Part shown: piece by piece, positions 37,318 through 50,183 of the stretch
Position numbering within the stretch: the stretch's first letter is position 1
How the letters are laid out: each line of letters begins with the position of its first letter
Assembly: GCF_000264995.1 (NCBI RefSeq)
Contig: NW_006767433.1
Span: 1,644,876 to 1,708,875, forward strand
Source: Punctularia strigosozonata HHB-11173 SS5
Lineage: Eukaryota; Basidiomycota; Agaricomycetes; Corticiales; Punctulariaceae
Reading direction: 5' to 3'
Length of the DNA: 64,000 nt
Made by a program: the position numbers and the translations under genes
The notes under the pieces: model-generated
The model's input: the letters and a program-made list of their open reading frames with translations, nothing else
Told to the model about the DNA's origin: nothing
Database searches by the model: none

Positions 37318-37562
37318 AGCGCGTGGTTATCACGAGACAAACCGACACATACTGTACTCTTTCTCTGCACATGTAATCACCGAAGCACCCAATATCAGTT
37401 TAAGTTAGACGCCTGCGTTCTTCTCAAGCGCCCATGGGGAACGCCAAATCATGTGACCGTTCTCCCCCAAGAGATTTGAATATGACGCCTGGGGCGGGCG
37501 AGGCTAAATGCAATCCACAGGCCCGAGGAAGCGGGGGTTTCTCCTTTTCCCCCTCTCCGTCG

Positions 37563-39200
37563 ATGTCGAAAGGTGCATTGATATCTGTTTGGATTGGCCT
37601 ATCGCTGATGTGCGTTATGTCAGAAACCGTACCCTCGATTACGCCCCTGCTCGCTCGGGCTTTGCACCGGATACGTTCCACACCGCCCCGCATTATCGCC
37701 TCGCCCGCGACTCGTACGTCTTGCATTGTATGATCTGTGCCCAACGTGCTCACGGACTTGCAGAACCGCGCCGTGCAGCAGTTGCCCTGATCGTCCGCGT
37801 TGTCCCGTCTCCTCACTCAGGACCGATAACAACCCCATCGGCACCTCCTTCCTTAAACGAATTCTTCGACCTTGACTGGGTGAGGGACCCAGGCGCACGA
37901 CCAGAAATTTTGTTCTTGCGTCGTGAGAAGCCCTCCAACGACGAAGCTGCAAATAGGCCGGGTAGAAATGGCGAAGCGCACGTTGCATTCCCAGGGGGCC
38001 GCATGGAGGACGGAGACGAAGGTGGACTCTACACAGGTGCGAGCAAGACATTCAGATCTGAACGCTCAGAGCTAACTTGTCAACTCTTAGCTATGAGGCA
38101 AACGTGGGAAGAGATAGGCTTGGATCTCGCTGAGCGAGATTACACCTGCATTGGTCAGTTGGACGATCGGGAGATAACAACCTCCCTGGGCAAGCGTCTG
38201 CTCATGATCCTGTCGCCGTTCGGTCTGTTTGTTTCACCTCCACGAATCGATAGAATACTGATTCCCTATGCTCGCACGTAGTATTCTTGCAACTTACACC
38301 AGTTACTCGCGAGACAGACCCGGCGCCTGGAACCACTTTACACTGGGTTCCCTTCTCTTCCCTCGTTTCCTTCAATGGACAGCCAGCGGCTTCCTGGTCG
38401 TACGTGACCGTAGATGCCGCTTCGCGTCTCGCCTCCCGTCATGCAACCCTGCTGCGCCTCCTAGTCCGGTGGCTGGTTGGCAGTATGCAATACCCCGCTA
38501 TCATCCTGGATACCAACGTGCCCCACTCCCCTTCGGGCTCGCATATAGTTGCCTCCCAGTCGTCTCTGCCTACGCCGGCACCTACGCCTGCCAACGAAAA
38601 GGACTGGGATCGCAGCAGAGCGATGCTTGAATCAGGCAAAGCAAAATTGGATAGCAGGAGTTCTCGCTGTTCCGAGGAGCTCAAGCTTTGGGGACTGAGT
38701 CTCGGCATGACGTTGGACCTCATGTCTTACATGACGAGCCCATCCGCTTTCGCCAGTGCGCTGCCCTTCGACGCGGACGCCGTCAACGTCATGGGCATCA
38801 GCATGGGTGCTGGTTTGGCCCCGCCTAGTCTCACGAGTGTGTTCCCTCGATTCTCCTACCCTGATGTCAATTTCTGGATATGGTGAATTTCTCCTGGGTT
38901 CCCCTGCATACAGCTCTGTTAACATCGATGACAGGATGTTCGGTAAGCGTTACCGCGAGGTAATCCGTGGTTGGGAGGCCAGCGTCCGAACGGGAGGGAT
39001 GAATGATCGCCGGTATGAGTGCAGTCTTACGTCTGTTGCCACGGATGTTCACCCCATCACGCAGGATCAACTGGAGCGGCTCAGCACTTAACACGTTCTA
39101 CGCTGCTGTGCGAAAAGCGCTCGTGGTTGTCATCGTCGCGCGCGCTCTCGGGCTGATCTTCGGGATAGCCTTCGCAGGATGGTATCTTTTCTTCCGGTGA
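37563..39200 (+). CDS. Nudix hydrolase with C-terminal membrane anchor (CoA diphosphatase-like)
   Basis: Probably cleaves a nucleoside-diphosphate-linked substrate such as CoA. Exons 37563-37572, 37624-37713, 37764-38036, 38091-38222, 38282-38882, 38935-39012, 39065-39200 give 439 aa. PRRAAVALIVR and EILFLRR lead to the Nudix region HVAFPGGRMEDGDEGG, then YTAMRQTWEEIGLDL. The box has RQTWEE where REUxEE is usual and one extra residue before the first Glu. LHWVPFSSLVS and RLLVRWLVGSMQYPAI follow. Far downstream comes GKRYREVIRGWEASVRTGG and a hydrophobic helix (VVVIVARALGLIFGIAFAGW) at the very end. The start is set by a 10-nt first exon and is less certain than the rest. Confidence 0.82.
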
Positions 39201-39445
39201 TACACATTCCGACGCTATCCTTACGTTATGGGACTTGGGGCGACATAATGATGTGCAACTCGACGTAACACTGATAGAGCAAGACTGTATTTTAGCAATA
39301 TACCAGCATAGCCAATAACGACACTCTTGTTTATACACTTGGTTCATCTATCTCTATTTGTCGACCCTGCGTGTCTCTTCGTTAGGTTGCATACGGTATA
39401 TCAAGGGTATCATTCCGCGGTCGGTGTCGTTCCTGAACAAGACTG

Positions 39446-41426
39446 TCAAAACTTCCATCCCCCCGTCAGACCCATAACATTGTCGGGATCGTATGTTCTC
39501 TTGATCCGCTGTAATTCCGGCAAGTTGTCGCCATATATCTGTTCGAGAGGTGTCGATGCGATCGCGTAATTCCCATACTTTGCATATCCCTCGGCAGGTG
39601 TGACCGGTTGCCCTTCTGCCGCTGCCTTGATCCTCAACGTGCGATACGTCTGCATGATCGAGTCGATGAAGAGGCTGTCTTGGCTTGGATCGGTCCAGCC
39701 GAACGTGATCGAGGTCGGGAGATAGACGACGTCACGGCGCGGAGGGTAGGCGCTTGGCGAGGTGTTGTGCGACAGGATGCTGGGGAGGAACGGCTCTACA
39801 CTGTATAGCAGCGTGGAGAGGGAATAATCTTGCAATGCATGAGACCAAAACTGTGTGCAATTGCGTTGGCTCTATTAGCCATGTGTTTTTTCATACAAAT
39901 GAACTGCTTGCATACAATAGTCTCGTTCACCATGGCATCTAGCATCACAGGGCTATAATCCACAACCGGCACAGTATCGAGGACACCACTGGGGCTATTT
40001 GTCAGCGAAAATCTTGCAGGAGGAGCAGTGTACGAACCGATGGGCTGGACTGACGAGGGTCCGAAAGAACGACAAGAAAGATCGGGTGGAAATGTCCGAG
40101 GACAGTGCCGGTATGGCCAGGAATTGCTCGAATACGCCCGGCGGGGGAGTGGGTCCGTCATAGAACAATATGACGCTTGAAGCAAGCATGCCCGCGGTGT
40201 ACAAGAACGACGGTAATACTACCGCCTTTGGGTCGGTCACGGTCGCGGCGAAGTTGGCAGTGGCATCGACCACGCTCCCGTACTGCTCTGATGATAAGAA
40301 GATCAGACCGCCCTTTCGATGCCGTGAGTGACGGTGATGCTGAGAGCAAGAATAAGGATTTACCCATATCGGTCCTTGCGGAAAAGCTCTCATGACGACT
40401 TTGGTGACAATGCCCTGAACGATGTCCTCGTCTGATCACGATGCAAGGAGAATCGGTGCGTGGAGCTCACGAGATTATTGCTTCCTCCCTGTGTTCATGG
40501 TCAGCCTCGTGTGGTATGTATATTCATGATTGGAAGGCGCCGACCTTCAAAGCAAAGAATAAATCGGGATACGACGAATCTGTCGCAGTGACAATATCAC
40601 CTCCTGGCAACACCACTTCGAACTCGACGACCGTATCAACTGCAAGTCCGTGCTGATTCGTTTGCCAAGAATAACCTTAGTGGTGTTCAGTGGACCGTCC
40701 TTGTGCGTTAGGTGAGAAAGTACCTCCGCCGAGAATAAATCCCGCGACTCCGATGCCCACCACTCTTCCCCCTAGGCAGTTAATTCCCAGAGAGTCGAAG
40801 GCAGCATATACGTCGTCCCAAATGAGTCCTGTGCCGAGAGAAACGGTCTGTGAGGTCGCATCGTATTGTATGGAATCGAAGCGTTTCGTCGTTATTTGGA
40901 CCCCCGGGGTCGAGCTGAAGCCCGGGTTGGAGGCGTGTCCACCGCTTTTGACCTGCGGTACGTGAGTGGTGCGCGTTCAAATAGAAAAAATACGCCCACT
41001 GTATCGACTCACAGCGAACGGCGTCCTGGTCTGGCCAACTATTCGAAGCTGCAATCACGTCAAGTCAATCACCTCGACGACGAGGGTGCATGATCAGCCT
41101 CACGATGATCGCCACATCTTCTGCGGTGCCTGGTTCGACAGCGCATGTCGAGTTTCGGCTACTAGATTGGAAGTAGTGGGATATATCTTGGGCGTACTGC
41201 GTAGATCCTTGAGGCGACAATAGTCGGTTGATTCGGCATACTTGGGCTGCATGGGAACTGGACACGCACGTGGATAGAAAACGGCAGAAGCGTTGGAGAC
41301 GCTTGCTTCTATGGTGTTGCAGGTGGCAAGGTAATCCGGGTCGGAACTCAAGACGCTCTCTTCCGAGGCGTGTATGGCGCAAATCGTTGTTAACAGTATA
41401 AAGAATAACGAACTGTTGGGGCGCAT
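39446..41426 (-). CDS. secreted FAD-linked oxidoreductase (berberine-bridge-enzyme type)
   Basis: Flavoenzyme of the PCMH-FAD family, secreted and likely acting on sugars or secondary metabolites. Ten exons (minus): 41270-41426, 41104-41207, 41013-41048, 40724-40952, 40545-40675, 40471-40488, 40364-40414, 40038-40312, 39916-39994, 39446-39850; 494 aa. Signal peptide MRPNSSLFFILLTTICAIHA. FAD-binding landmarks: CAVEPGTAEDVAII, PFAVKSGGHASNPG (the His is the usual covalent flavin site), GRVVGIGVAGFILGGG and GGSNNLGIVTKVVMRAFPQG. The C-terminal BBE segment ends RIKRTYDPDNVMGLTGGW. One internal exon is 18 nt, and one intron is only 43 nt. Substrate unknown. Confidence 0.88.
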
Positions 41427-42242
41427 GTTAGGCAGGTAACGCGCCGAGCATGAACCAGAGGCATATCGACGCCCGCCCTGGTAAGTATTTATGTGGGACA
41501 CCGAGAGCCCGATGCCGAAGTGCAAGAGCCGGCGAGGAGGCCTGGAAAGGGTGATGGCTGATGCGTGGTCGAGCGCTTGAACCCCATCAAGGCATACTTT
41601 CGCGCCTCCCCTGATCGAGGATTGGACGCGGGCAAGGTCAGCACGGCATTTTTGCCGAAGACCTCGATGGTACGTCTATATCTGCGATATGAGCGTGCTT
41701 CCCGGCGAGCTCATGGGCGAATCGAGCAGGCGGAGTGCCTTCCTTGGCCGGGGCACGGCGAGCAACTGTCAGCGCTCGATCAGCTGAGGGCGCCAGGGTC
41801 CAGTGGGCAGGCGGGAAGAGGACGATCATGAATGGCGTTGACAGCGGTGATTACGAGGCATCCAGGCCTGCGAGAAGCAGGAGAACCGCAGTCCTGCGAT
41901 AGCTCACGGTTCGCACGGCCATGTACGCATACATTCCTCAGGGGCGTTCATTGTCTGTATAGACGTGGGCGCGCGGAAGACCGGTAAAGCAGCACGACCC
42001 GTCTCTTGGCGAAGGACATGTTCCGCGAGATAAGGGCACTGGATCACAACGTGCAGCACCTCGCCGACGTGGACTGATCGTGGCGAACTTCGTAATTCGC
42101 ATTCGCATTCGTCGTCGGCGTCGCTTTCTCAGATAAAAACCTTAATCGCGCCCGTCGAGCGGTGAGATGCGCATACATTGCTTGATTAGTGCACGAGCTA
42201 TTGCGAAAGAAGCCGGAACGAATGATAAAGTAGCGACGTCAC
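41427..42242. other. intergenic, nothing recognised
   Basis: Lies between the FAD oxidoreductase promoter and the 3' end of the UGO1-like gene. Open frames at 41565-41831 and on the minus strand lack motifs. Confidence 0.45.
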
Positions 42243-43806
42243 CTAAATCTCTGCCCAACCCCCGTCCCGGTCTTCAGAGCCTGTCAGGGCGCCCAGGAGG
42301 AACACGAGTACGCTCGCGCCGAGCCGCATCCCGAATCCGCGATATAGCTGGCCAAGGCCGCTGCGCCTTGACCAGCTCTGGTCGTCCGCCTCCGAAGCAC
42401 CGTGCCCCTGCTCTCTGCCGTTGGTACTCGGCCGACGCATCCTGCTGTGCCGGTTGTCTTCTAGTGGTAGATCGGACCGCTCCTCCGTCAGGATATGCCA
42501 GAACGCGTCGACGATGCCGTTGTAGGGCGCCGGGCGCGTCTCCACGCACGTCTTGATGGGCTTGGCCACCCCCCGCACTTGCACCTGTAGCCGCCTTCTG
42601 ATCGTCTCGAACGGCAGCGTGAGCAGCAAACCACCGCAGCTGGCCAAGAACTCGACGAGGCCCCAGAGGAGGGGATGCGAGTCCTCGGAGATATGGGCCG
42701 CGCCGAGATAGGAGGTGAGGATGCCCGGGAGGGCAAGGGAGATGAGCGGGCGGAGGGTGCTGTCGAGAAGCGTCGGGATAAGGAGTTGCGGATGAAGATA
42801 TATCCCCTTCCATCCACCTTCGTGGCGTAGGATCTGTGAGAGAGCATCGACCGGGCCATTGTAGGTCCGATGTTGGGGTAACGATGACTGCACGATGAGG
42901 CGCGTGCGGATCAGGTCGAGAGGGGAAAGGAGGAATCCGGTGAGGAGGTGAGATGCAACGGGGAGGAGAAAGTGGGGTTGCTGGAAGAGAGATACGGGGG
43001 TAACAAGGGCTCCCTGGAGAGCGTAGAGGATCGTGGGTTGTAACGTCGTAGAGAGCATGTCGTGAATGCAACTGGTGAGGAGACCTGATAAGCGTCAGTC
43101 TATGTCCCAAATTCGTGAGGCTAAATTAAGCAAACCTTTTTCCAGAGCGAGCCAACCTTCGCCCCGAAATCGGCCAACACGTTTGATCATTCCCCATACG
43201 CCGCTTGCACTCCCCACAGGGATAACATACTCTGGCTCTACGAGTCCGCCGGCGGCACCGGTATGTCGTGCTGCACCACGACCCCCCTGCTGGCTCCGAT
43301 AAGCCCGAGTGGAATCGGGGTCCGAGGGATCTGCGAAGTAAGAATCATCCTCAATCGAGGATTCACTATCCTATCATGTAGGTGAATATGGCGGTGAACG
43401 ATTATGATAGTGGCGGTCTGAGGCATACCTCTTCCTCCTCCTCGTTGGGCACGCTTTCCGAGGCCGCCAGAGCGTCCGCGTCTCGTGGCACCCATTGTAC
43501 CTGAAGCAGCATCTTTCCCACCTCCCATGGCATGGCGATAGCGGTGCTCCCATACTGGAGGAAGGCAGATGCCACTATACCCTTGAGCAGAAGGGTCGCC
43601 GAGACATAACCCGGATCCATGTCTAGCGCTCCGGTAAGCTCAAATATGGAGTTCTGCGGGACGCGGGCTCTCCATTGTTGAGGACTCGGAGTCGTGGTTG
43701 ACGGCACAGGTGCGGTGGGTTGTGTAGTGGAAGGACCAGATGTCTCGAATGACCAACTCGAGGACGGTGCAGCGTACAGATCTCGCAAGGAGCCGTTAGC
43801 GCTCAT
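42243..43806 (-). CDS. UGO1: UGO1-like mitochondrial outer-membrane carrier
   Basis: Fungal Ugo1 is a modified mitochondrial carrier in the outer membrane that couples Fzo1 and Mgm1 in mitochondrial fusion. Exons (minus) 43429-43806, 43136-43349, 42243-43084 give 477 aa. It starts MSANGSLRDLYAAPSSSW, the usual Ugo1 opening; the first intron ends at GATTGAG so that DDSYFADPSDPD continues the acidic stretch. The carrier signature appears in SPLDLIRTRLIVQ, a second degenerate repeat in LPFETIRRRLQVQVRG, and the last helix is GLGQLYRGFGMRLGASVLVF. It is divergent from the coiled-coil gene at 44092. Confidence 0.88.
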
Positions 43807-44091
43807 GGAGTCATACGTAGGTCGCGCAGAGGGGATGGTTGATCCAGAATGAAGCTCAAGTGAGCTAGAAGCCGCCGAGCTTTGTCGCAAACAGCGACGA
43901 TGTCAAGAGAGTTCGGTGCAATGAACGGACTGTGCCGCGCCGCGCGCGTCTTCGCGGCGCTCAACTCCGCCGAGAGCGCTGAAGCACTTTGCATACTTAC
44001 TCCGCTCGCTGCCTGATCCGCGCCCAACGCCGTGCCCGAGAAGTCGTATCGTGAACATCGCAAGACATCGTTTCTTTCTTTGAGCGCACAG
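43807..44091. promoter_or_regulatory. divergent promoter region, UGO1 and coiled-coil gene
   Basis: The 285 bp between the two start codons. No distinct element is seen beyond C/T-rich sequence before the ATG at 44092. Confidence 0.4.
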
Positions 44092-46295
44092 ATGCCGCTC
44101 CCGAAGTTCAAGACTGTGAGATGCAAAGTGTGACCGATTACCATCTCAGCCATGGACGCTATGCTCAGTTAGTCACAGTATTACGATTTGAGGGGGAACC
44201 CGATCCATGGGAGCTGCCCTTACAACGACAACACATGCAACTTCGTCCACCCGTCGAACCGTGAATGGGATCGAGTCGGGCGGCGATCCAGAAGTCCCAA
44301 CCCGATACCGCGGCCGCGACGCAGCCCGAGCCCCTCTCCACGCCGCCCCGCAGGCCCGAGGTACGGAAGAAGCAGGACTCCTCCGCCACTACACGTCCGC
44401 TCGCGCTCTCGAGACCGCCCTTACGCCCCACCAGCGAGACGCGAAGACGAGCGCGACCTGAGCCGGACGTTGTCGCAGGGGACCAGGGGCGACAGGCCGG
44501 CAGACGCGCCCAGACCCGTCTCATCTTCTGAAACCAGCGCGGCTATCAAGGACAAAAGCCTTAACACCATGTTTCCCGATGCGATCGCGAGACCGCCCCA
44601 GAACAGAACCGCGTCACAGGCGACAGTGACTTCGAGGCTCGCGCAGCCGCCCGTCGCTGGTCCGTCGTCGTCCTCTATGGCACCAGCGCCTGCGCCGCCT
44701 CCACCGACGACATCGGCTCCTCTCCTTCCCCCCGGTCCCCCGCCTGCTCAGTTTCAACCCATCACATCCAAGAGATCCCCGCTGCCCGAGCCCAGTGAGG
44801 AAGAGAAGCGTGCTGCATGGGGAGAACGCATACCGTACGTCATTGATGCACGTCCCCCCATCTCGATCTGACAAAACGTGCCCTCAAAAGACTCTTTTCG
44901 GAGGCGGTCAAGAACCACGACGCTCGCAGCGCCCTCGAGAAGGAGTACAAGCAGGTTAAGGCGCTCGCGGGAAGCCCACACTTTGCACGCCTCCCTCCGG
45001 ATGCGGCGGAAAAGATAACGACGCGCATCGCGATGCTCGAAACACAGCGCGTCGCGTTGGCCAATGCGAACAACGAGATCTTGACCCGCCTCGTGGAGAC
45101 CAACTTCTGGCCCGTCCTGTCCAGCGCGGTTATAATCGACAATGAAGCCCAAGTGGCCAGGATCGAAAGCTTCGTGGAGGAGATCAAAGCTACAACGGCC
45201 GAACTGCACGTCAAGTCCGATGCGGTCGTGGCTGCTCTCCAGGCGTCGCAACGAGCCACCGTCACTGGCAGTACTACGGGTGACGCCGGTTCTTCGCGGC
45301 CCGCGAAACGGAGACGGGTCGAAGACGACGGAGCGGATGCTGACACCATCATGGATGACGTGGGTTCAAAGGAGATAGCAGAGTTCCAATCCCATGTCGC
45401 CAAGCTAGAAGACCGCGTTCTCAGCTTGGAGAACTACTGGATCCAGTACGAGCAAGATCTCGCCGACAACCTCGACGTACGGATCGCGGAGCAGATCGAG
45501 GAACATAGCGAGACTCTTTACAAGCAAGTGGCAGAGGTGAGGGAACAGCTGGTCGCCAAGGTCGCTGCAGATCTCGCCGGAAAGTCCTCGATACTCGAAG
45601 CCGACGTCGTGCGAATCGATCAGGATATCACCGACCTCGCGACCGAGGTGGCGAAGCTTTGGCACGACAGTCAAGATGACGGGAAGATTAGCAGTCTAAT
45701 CCAAGATAAAGAGCAGCTACGAGAGCAATTCGAAAAGGTATGCACCCTCCCCACCCCCCGGAAATACCTATCCCTATCAACGTTTTACCGACGAGCTCTT
45801 CCGTCGCAGCTGCAAGAAGAACATGCAACGTTGATAGCCGAGGAGGAGGTTAATAGCAAGCAGATCGATACGATCAAGTACCTGTTGCAGACACACATCC
45901 AGAACAGGCCCAAGTCCCCTTCACCTCCTCCGGATCCAGCGCCCCTGCCCTTCTCGCCCGACGTACTCTTCGAGCACGTCAAGGAGCCTCTGCTCATCTA
46001 CATTCGCGAGTCTGTACTCCCTCTGCTGCATGCGCTGCGCCAGGAAATCGAGACCATGATGCAGGCGCACCGTACAGAGATATTCCAGACGGTGTGGGAC
46101 AAGCTCGGCCAGACTCTGCGCTTCGTCGATATCATCAGCAAATGGATGCAACGGCAGCAGCAAGCTGTGGCCAATCCGCAGCAGCAACAGCAGCAGCCAC
46201 AACAACAGCAGCCGCAGCCGCGGCCGCAGGGACAAATGCTTCCACCCCCCACCATTCCCTCAGGTGCACAGCGTCGTCCTCCTCCTTCGGCCTAA
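44092..46295 (+). CDS. coiled-coil protein with N-terminal CCCH-like finger
   Basis: Function unknown. Exons 44092-44115, 44179-44834, 44891-45737, 45810-46295 give 670 aa. The N-terminus MPLPKFKT-YYDLRGNPIHG leads into CPYNDNTCNFVHP, which looks like the last part of a CCCH zinc finger, but the spacing C-x6-C-x3-H is unusual and a first Cys is not evident. An Arg/Ser/Pro-rich region resembling SR proteins follows (about 35-110), then a Pro-rich stretch, then long coiled coils from about residue 230 to 600, interrupted by a KRRRVE nuclear-signal-like segment. The C-terminus is glutamine-rich. The mixture suggests an RNA- or chromatin-linked nuclear protein; this is inference. Confidence 0.75.
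46160..46238 (+). repeat. CAG/CAA/CCG trinucleotide tract coding for Gln/Pro
   Basis: A run of CAG, CAA and CCG codons near the end of the coiled-coil gene encodes mostly Gln with some Pro. Such tracts commonly vary in length between strains. Confidence 0.8.
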
Positions 46296-46613
46296 TTGCC
46301 GGTGTAATCCTCTATTTACATCCCGCTTATTGTAATTCCCCTCTTGCATCCTGTGTTGTCGTCCGTAATCTATATCTTAATGGTGTACCCGTTGACCGTA
46401 ATATGAGCAGCATCATTGCCTATTGATCGTCTCGAATACCAGGATCTCCCCCTATCTCCCCCCCATAAGTCGCGACCACCAACGATGGCCACAGCGCGGT
46501 CACGTGTCATACGCGAGGCGGTCACTCGTTCTGGCAACACGCCGTAGTTGTGCTCCAACCTCGGTATCCAGATCTTGCGCCCATATTGTCTTCTGTCTCT
46601 GGTCTTGATTACG

Positions 46614-49600
46614 ATGTCGGGAAGACCGGGAGCTGCGACTCGAGCGTCAAGCCGGAGCAGATCAGTACAGCCCACGACAGCATCGTCAACAACTCGCTCC
46701 ACCAAATCGACAGCGAAAGCACCGGCAGTCAAGACAGCCACCACAAAGGCGGCGCGTCAGCCCCTCGGAAACGCAGAAAACTCTCCAGAAAGGAGGTCAT
46801 ACCTACCTATGCCGAGCCCTGTCAAGCCGTCGAAGAAGGCGGCTAGCAATATGTCCTTCGAGTCCGAGAGAGAGCCGATTAAGGTACGCTTGCTACATGT
46901 ATCGTAGCATAGACGATCTTCATGCGTTTCGCTATAGGCATATCTACGAATCCGGCCGCAAGGGAATGCGGAACAGCTTTCTGCGCCCTATCTTGAACCT
47001 CTGTCGGACACTACGGTGCACATGTCCAACCCTAGCCATACAGAGGCTGCTACGCACACCCGCACGTCCACGGCTCTGGCCGCCGCTCCGACGACATACA
47101 CGTTCACGCACATATTTCCTCCCGCCACCTCCCAATCCACGTTCTTCCAGAAGACGACGCTTCCGTTGATCAGAGCCGCTCTTTGCCAAGGAGAGAACGG
47201 GTTGCTGTTCGCCTACGGCGTGACGAACTCTGGAAAGACGTATACAGTGCAAGGTGCTCCCGGAAAAGACAAGGCAGGAATATTGCCCAGGACGCTGGAT
47301 GTAATCTTCAACAGCATCTATGGTCTCCAGGGCGAGGCAAGGGTAAAGCGTTCAATCTTGTGGTAGTCGTCCTAGATACTAATGCCAATGCTTACAGTAC
47401 CGCCCCGTGCGATTGCAAGGGATCGAACCTGCCCAACCTTCGGACAATGCCCCGTTGCCAAAGTTTCGCGAGCCCGAACTCGCAGAAGTGCTCGGCGACG
47501 ACACGGACTCCGTCGATACCGACGACATGGACTCCGATCCCTCATCCATCGAGGTCGATAGAAACTACGAATACTCCATTTGGTTGTCCTATGCCGAGGT
47601 GTACAACGAGAAGATCTACGATCTCCTCGCGTCTACAACGCCCGACGCCGAGCACGACATCGCGAGCCGCCTGCCCCGACCTGCGGGAGCACCCCCGCCG
47701 CCTTCCCATCCGTTGCTCCTAAAGCGAAAGGCTTTGTCGCTCAAGCCGTCGCCTTCCGCGGACGCGTTCGATGACGACACGCCAGGCTGCACGGGAAAAT
47801 ATGTGGCCGGCCTGAAGCAGGTCAGAGTACGGTCTGCAACGGACGCCAAAGCTGTCGTGAAGATGGGTCAGCTTCATCGTCGCGTATTCGGCACACTCGC
47901 GAACAGCCAAAGTAGCCGTAGTCACGGTGTCGTCACAATCAAGATCTTGAAACACCACCGGGGCGAGAAGAACGTAGGTAACCGCTTAGTCCCGCCGAGT
48001 TCCACTATTTTTATTCGTCATAGGATCCAACAGCCATTCAGACTTCGAGGTTGACCATCGTCGATCTTGCAGGGTCTGAGAGGACGAAGCATACTCAGAC
48101 GACGGGCGACCGGCTCAAGGAGGCGGGCAACATCAACAAATCGCTCATGGTCTTGGGGCAATGTATGGAGATCATGCGTGCCAATCAGAAAAAGGTTGCC
48201 CAGAGCCTGGCTGTTGCGGGAAGGTATGGTTTTGGTTTCCGTATCACGAGTGGACGAGTACTCAGCTACTGCGCAGGAGCGATACCCGGGATGTCAAGAA
48301 GACGCTGGGCGTCATACCGTTCAGACATAGTAAACTGACTGAAATGCTCATGGACTACTTCGTGGGCGATGGCCGAGCGGTACATATCTCCTTCTCAGAA
48401 GAACGTTTAGCTAACTCGATGGTGCTATTAAGGTGATGATAGTCAACGTCAACCCGTACGACACGGGCTATGACGAGAACTCTCACGTTATGAAGTTTGC
48501 CGCCATCGCTCGTGAAGTGCAGATCAACAATGCACCCGCTCCCGTGCGGAATATGCCTGCGCCAGCTCCTGTGGCACCGAAGCCCTCGTCCAAGAAAGCT
48601 CCGGCATTACCAATCAGAATGCCCTCGAAACCCAAGGAGGTTCATCGGAGACAAGTTACCATCTCCAGCGGCGGCAAGGGTGGACGGGTATTGAGCCAAA
48701 CCCAGCTGGAGGTTCTTGAAGGTAAGCCTAGCCGTGACTATTCAGTTTGTGTTGATACATGGTGAAACTCACGACACCGCGAGTGCAGAGGACGAAGAGC
48801 CAGGTGATGGCGAGGACGACGATGACAGTGACTCGAATAATCCACTGGTTGATGCCCTCTTCGAAGAGATCGAGAATCTTCAACATCAGGTCGGGGTCCT
48901 CTTGCAAGAGTATACGACGCATCACTGATATTGTACATATAGCTCTTTGAATCTCAGATGCGTTGTGCTATCGTCGAAGCGGAAACGCGCGAAGAAGTCA
49001 TGCGCGAGATGGAGGAACGCATGCTGCAGATGGAACTCCGATACAGAAAACGATGGGAGCGTGAAGTTGAGCAGCAGGAAGCCAAGACGGATGCCAAGAT
49101 CGAAATGCTCCATCACGCTGGAATGTTGACACCATACGGACATGGACGAGTCGGTAAGGCTCTGGAGGATGTGGAGGAAGAAGAGGACGTGGAAATGAGT
49201 CTGGTAAGAAGAGCCTTACCCTGCGTATGACGTGAGACCATACTCATTCCATACTCAACAGCGCGTCGACGAAGGCGATGTCGAACCTCAAACTCCGCAC
49301 CATGCATACGACGAGGAGCCCGAGGATCGCTCGCCTTCGCCGCTGGCCGGTCGAGGGGCACGCCGTACCATGGACCTGGACGAGCTTCGTCCTCTATCAC
49401 ATCAGTCAAGACAACCCTCACATGAACCACCCGCGCCGTTCGGCTTCCAGCCATATGATGACGATGATGACGATATGTACATGGATCCCGGTTCTCAACG
49501 TGGCAGCCCAGCACCTGATGCTGCACGCCAAAGCAGCGTTAAGCCTGCAAGCTCTAGCAAGGGCAACTTGTTCATCGCGTCGAGCCCTTCGCGATCGCCG

Positions 49601-50183
49601 TCACAAGGCTCAGCGTCTTCCTCCAGCTCAAGTGGCCACAAGCGCAACCACTCGTCTATCGACGACCTCGGCAAATTGGAACTACCCCCTGTGGAGGTGC
49701 CGAAGAAGCCGCGAGCCCGTCGTGTGACCCGTCCCGCGTCGGACGATGATTACGAGGACGACGATATTCAGATCATCGAACCGCCCCTGAAGCAGGCGAA
49801 AGCGCGTTCGACCAGAGCTGGGCGGCATACGGGGACGTCATCTCGGCAGGCAATCGACATCATCGACGTCGACGAGGACCCTTCTGAGGCGGCGGTTGTC
49901 ATCCCCAACAAGAAAGCACGACAGGAAGCCGTCGCGAATGGCGGCCCTAATGTCGAATACGTTCCGCGGAAAGGCGAAACAGATACCGTAAAGAAGAAGA
50001 AGCGGTATGTCTTGAAGCATCGATGCTCGTTGTAGGCTGTCGACTGATGAACCGCCAATCAACAGGCAACTCGGCAAAAAGCCTGTTATGACGGAGGAGC
50101 AGATCGCGTATATCGCGTCCCAGGAAGACCCTGAAGCTGGAAAAACTGTACGACGCGCGAGGACCACACGCAAGTTCACATAA
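46614..50183 (+). CDS. kinesin, kinesin-6 (MKLP/KIF20) type
   Basis: Microtubule motor likely acting in the mitotic spindle midzone and cytokinesis. Exons 46614-46883, 46938-47342, 47398-47973, 48024-48223, 48277-48379, 48433-48721, 48789-48889, 48943-49203, 49262-50004, 50066-50183 give 1021 aa. A Ser/Thr/Lys-rich head of about 90 residues precedes the motor (AYLRIRPQG). Motor motifs: P-loop [13 protein letters not shown], switch I NSQSSRSH, switch [15 protein letters not shown], then [12 protein letters not shown] and [12 protein letters not shown] long acidic/Ser-rich insert sits before [19 protein letters not shown] and another, Pro-rich, after it, as expected for kinesin-6. A coiled coil follows ([20 protein letters not shown]), then a disordered tail with several basic nuclear signals. 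Confidence 0.92.

Noticed and set aside
40031-40090. Apparent frameshift in the FAD oxidoreductase, first read as a pseudogene
   Set aside because: A 43-nt intron with GT and AG ends restores the frame and the family sequence.
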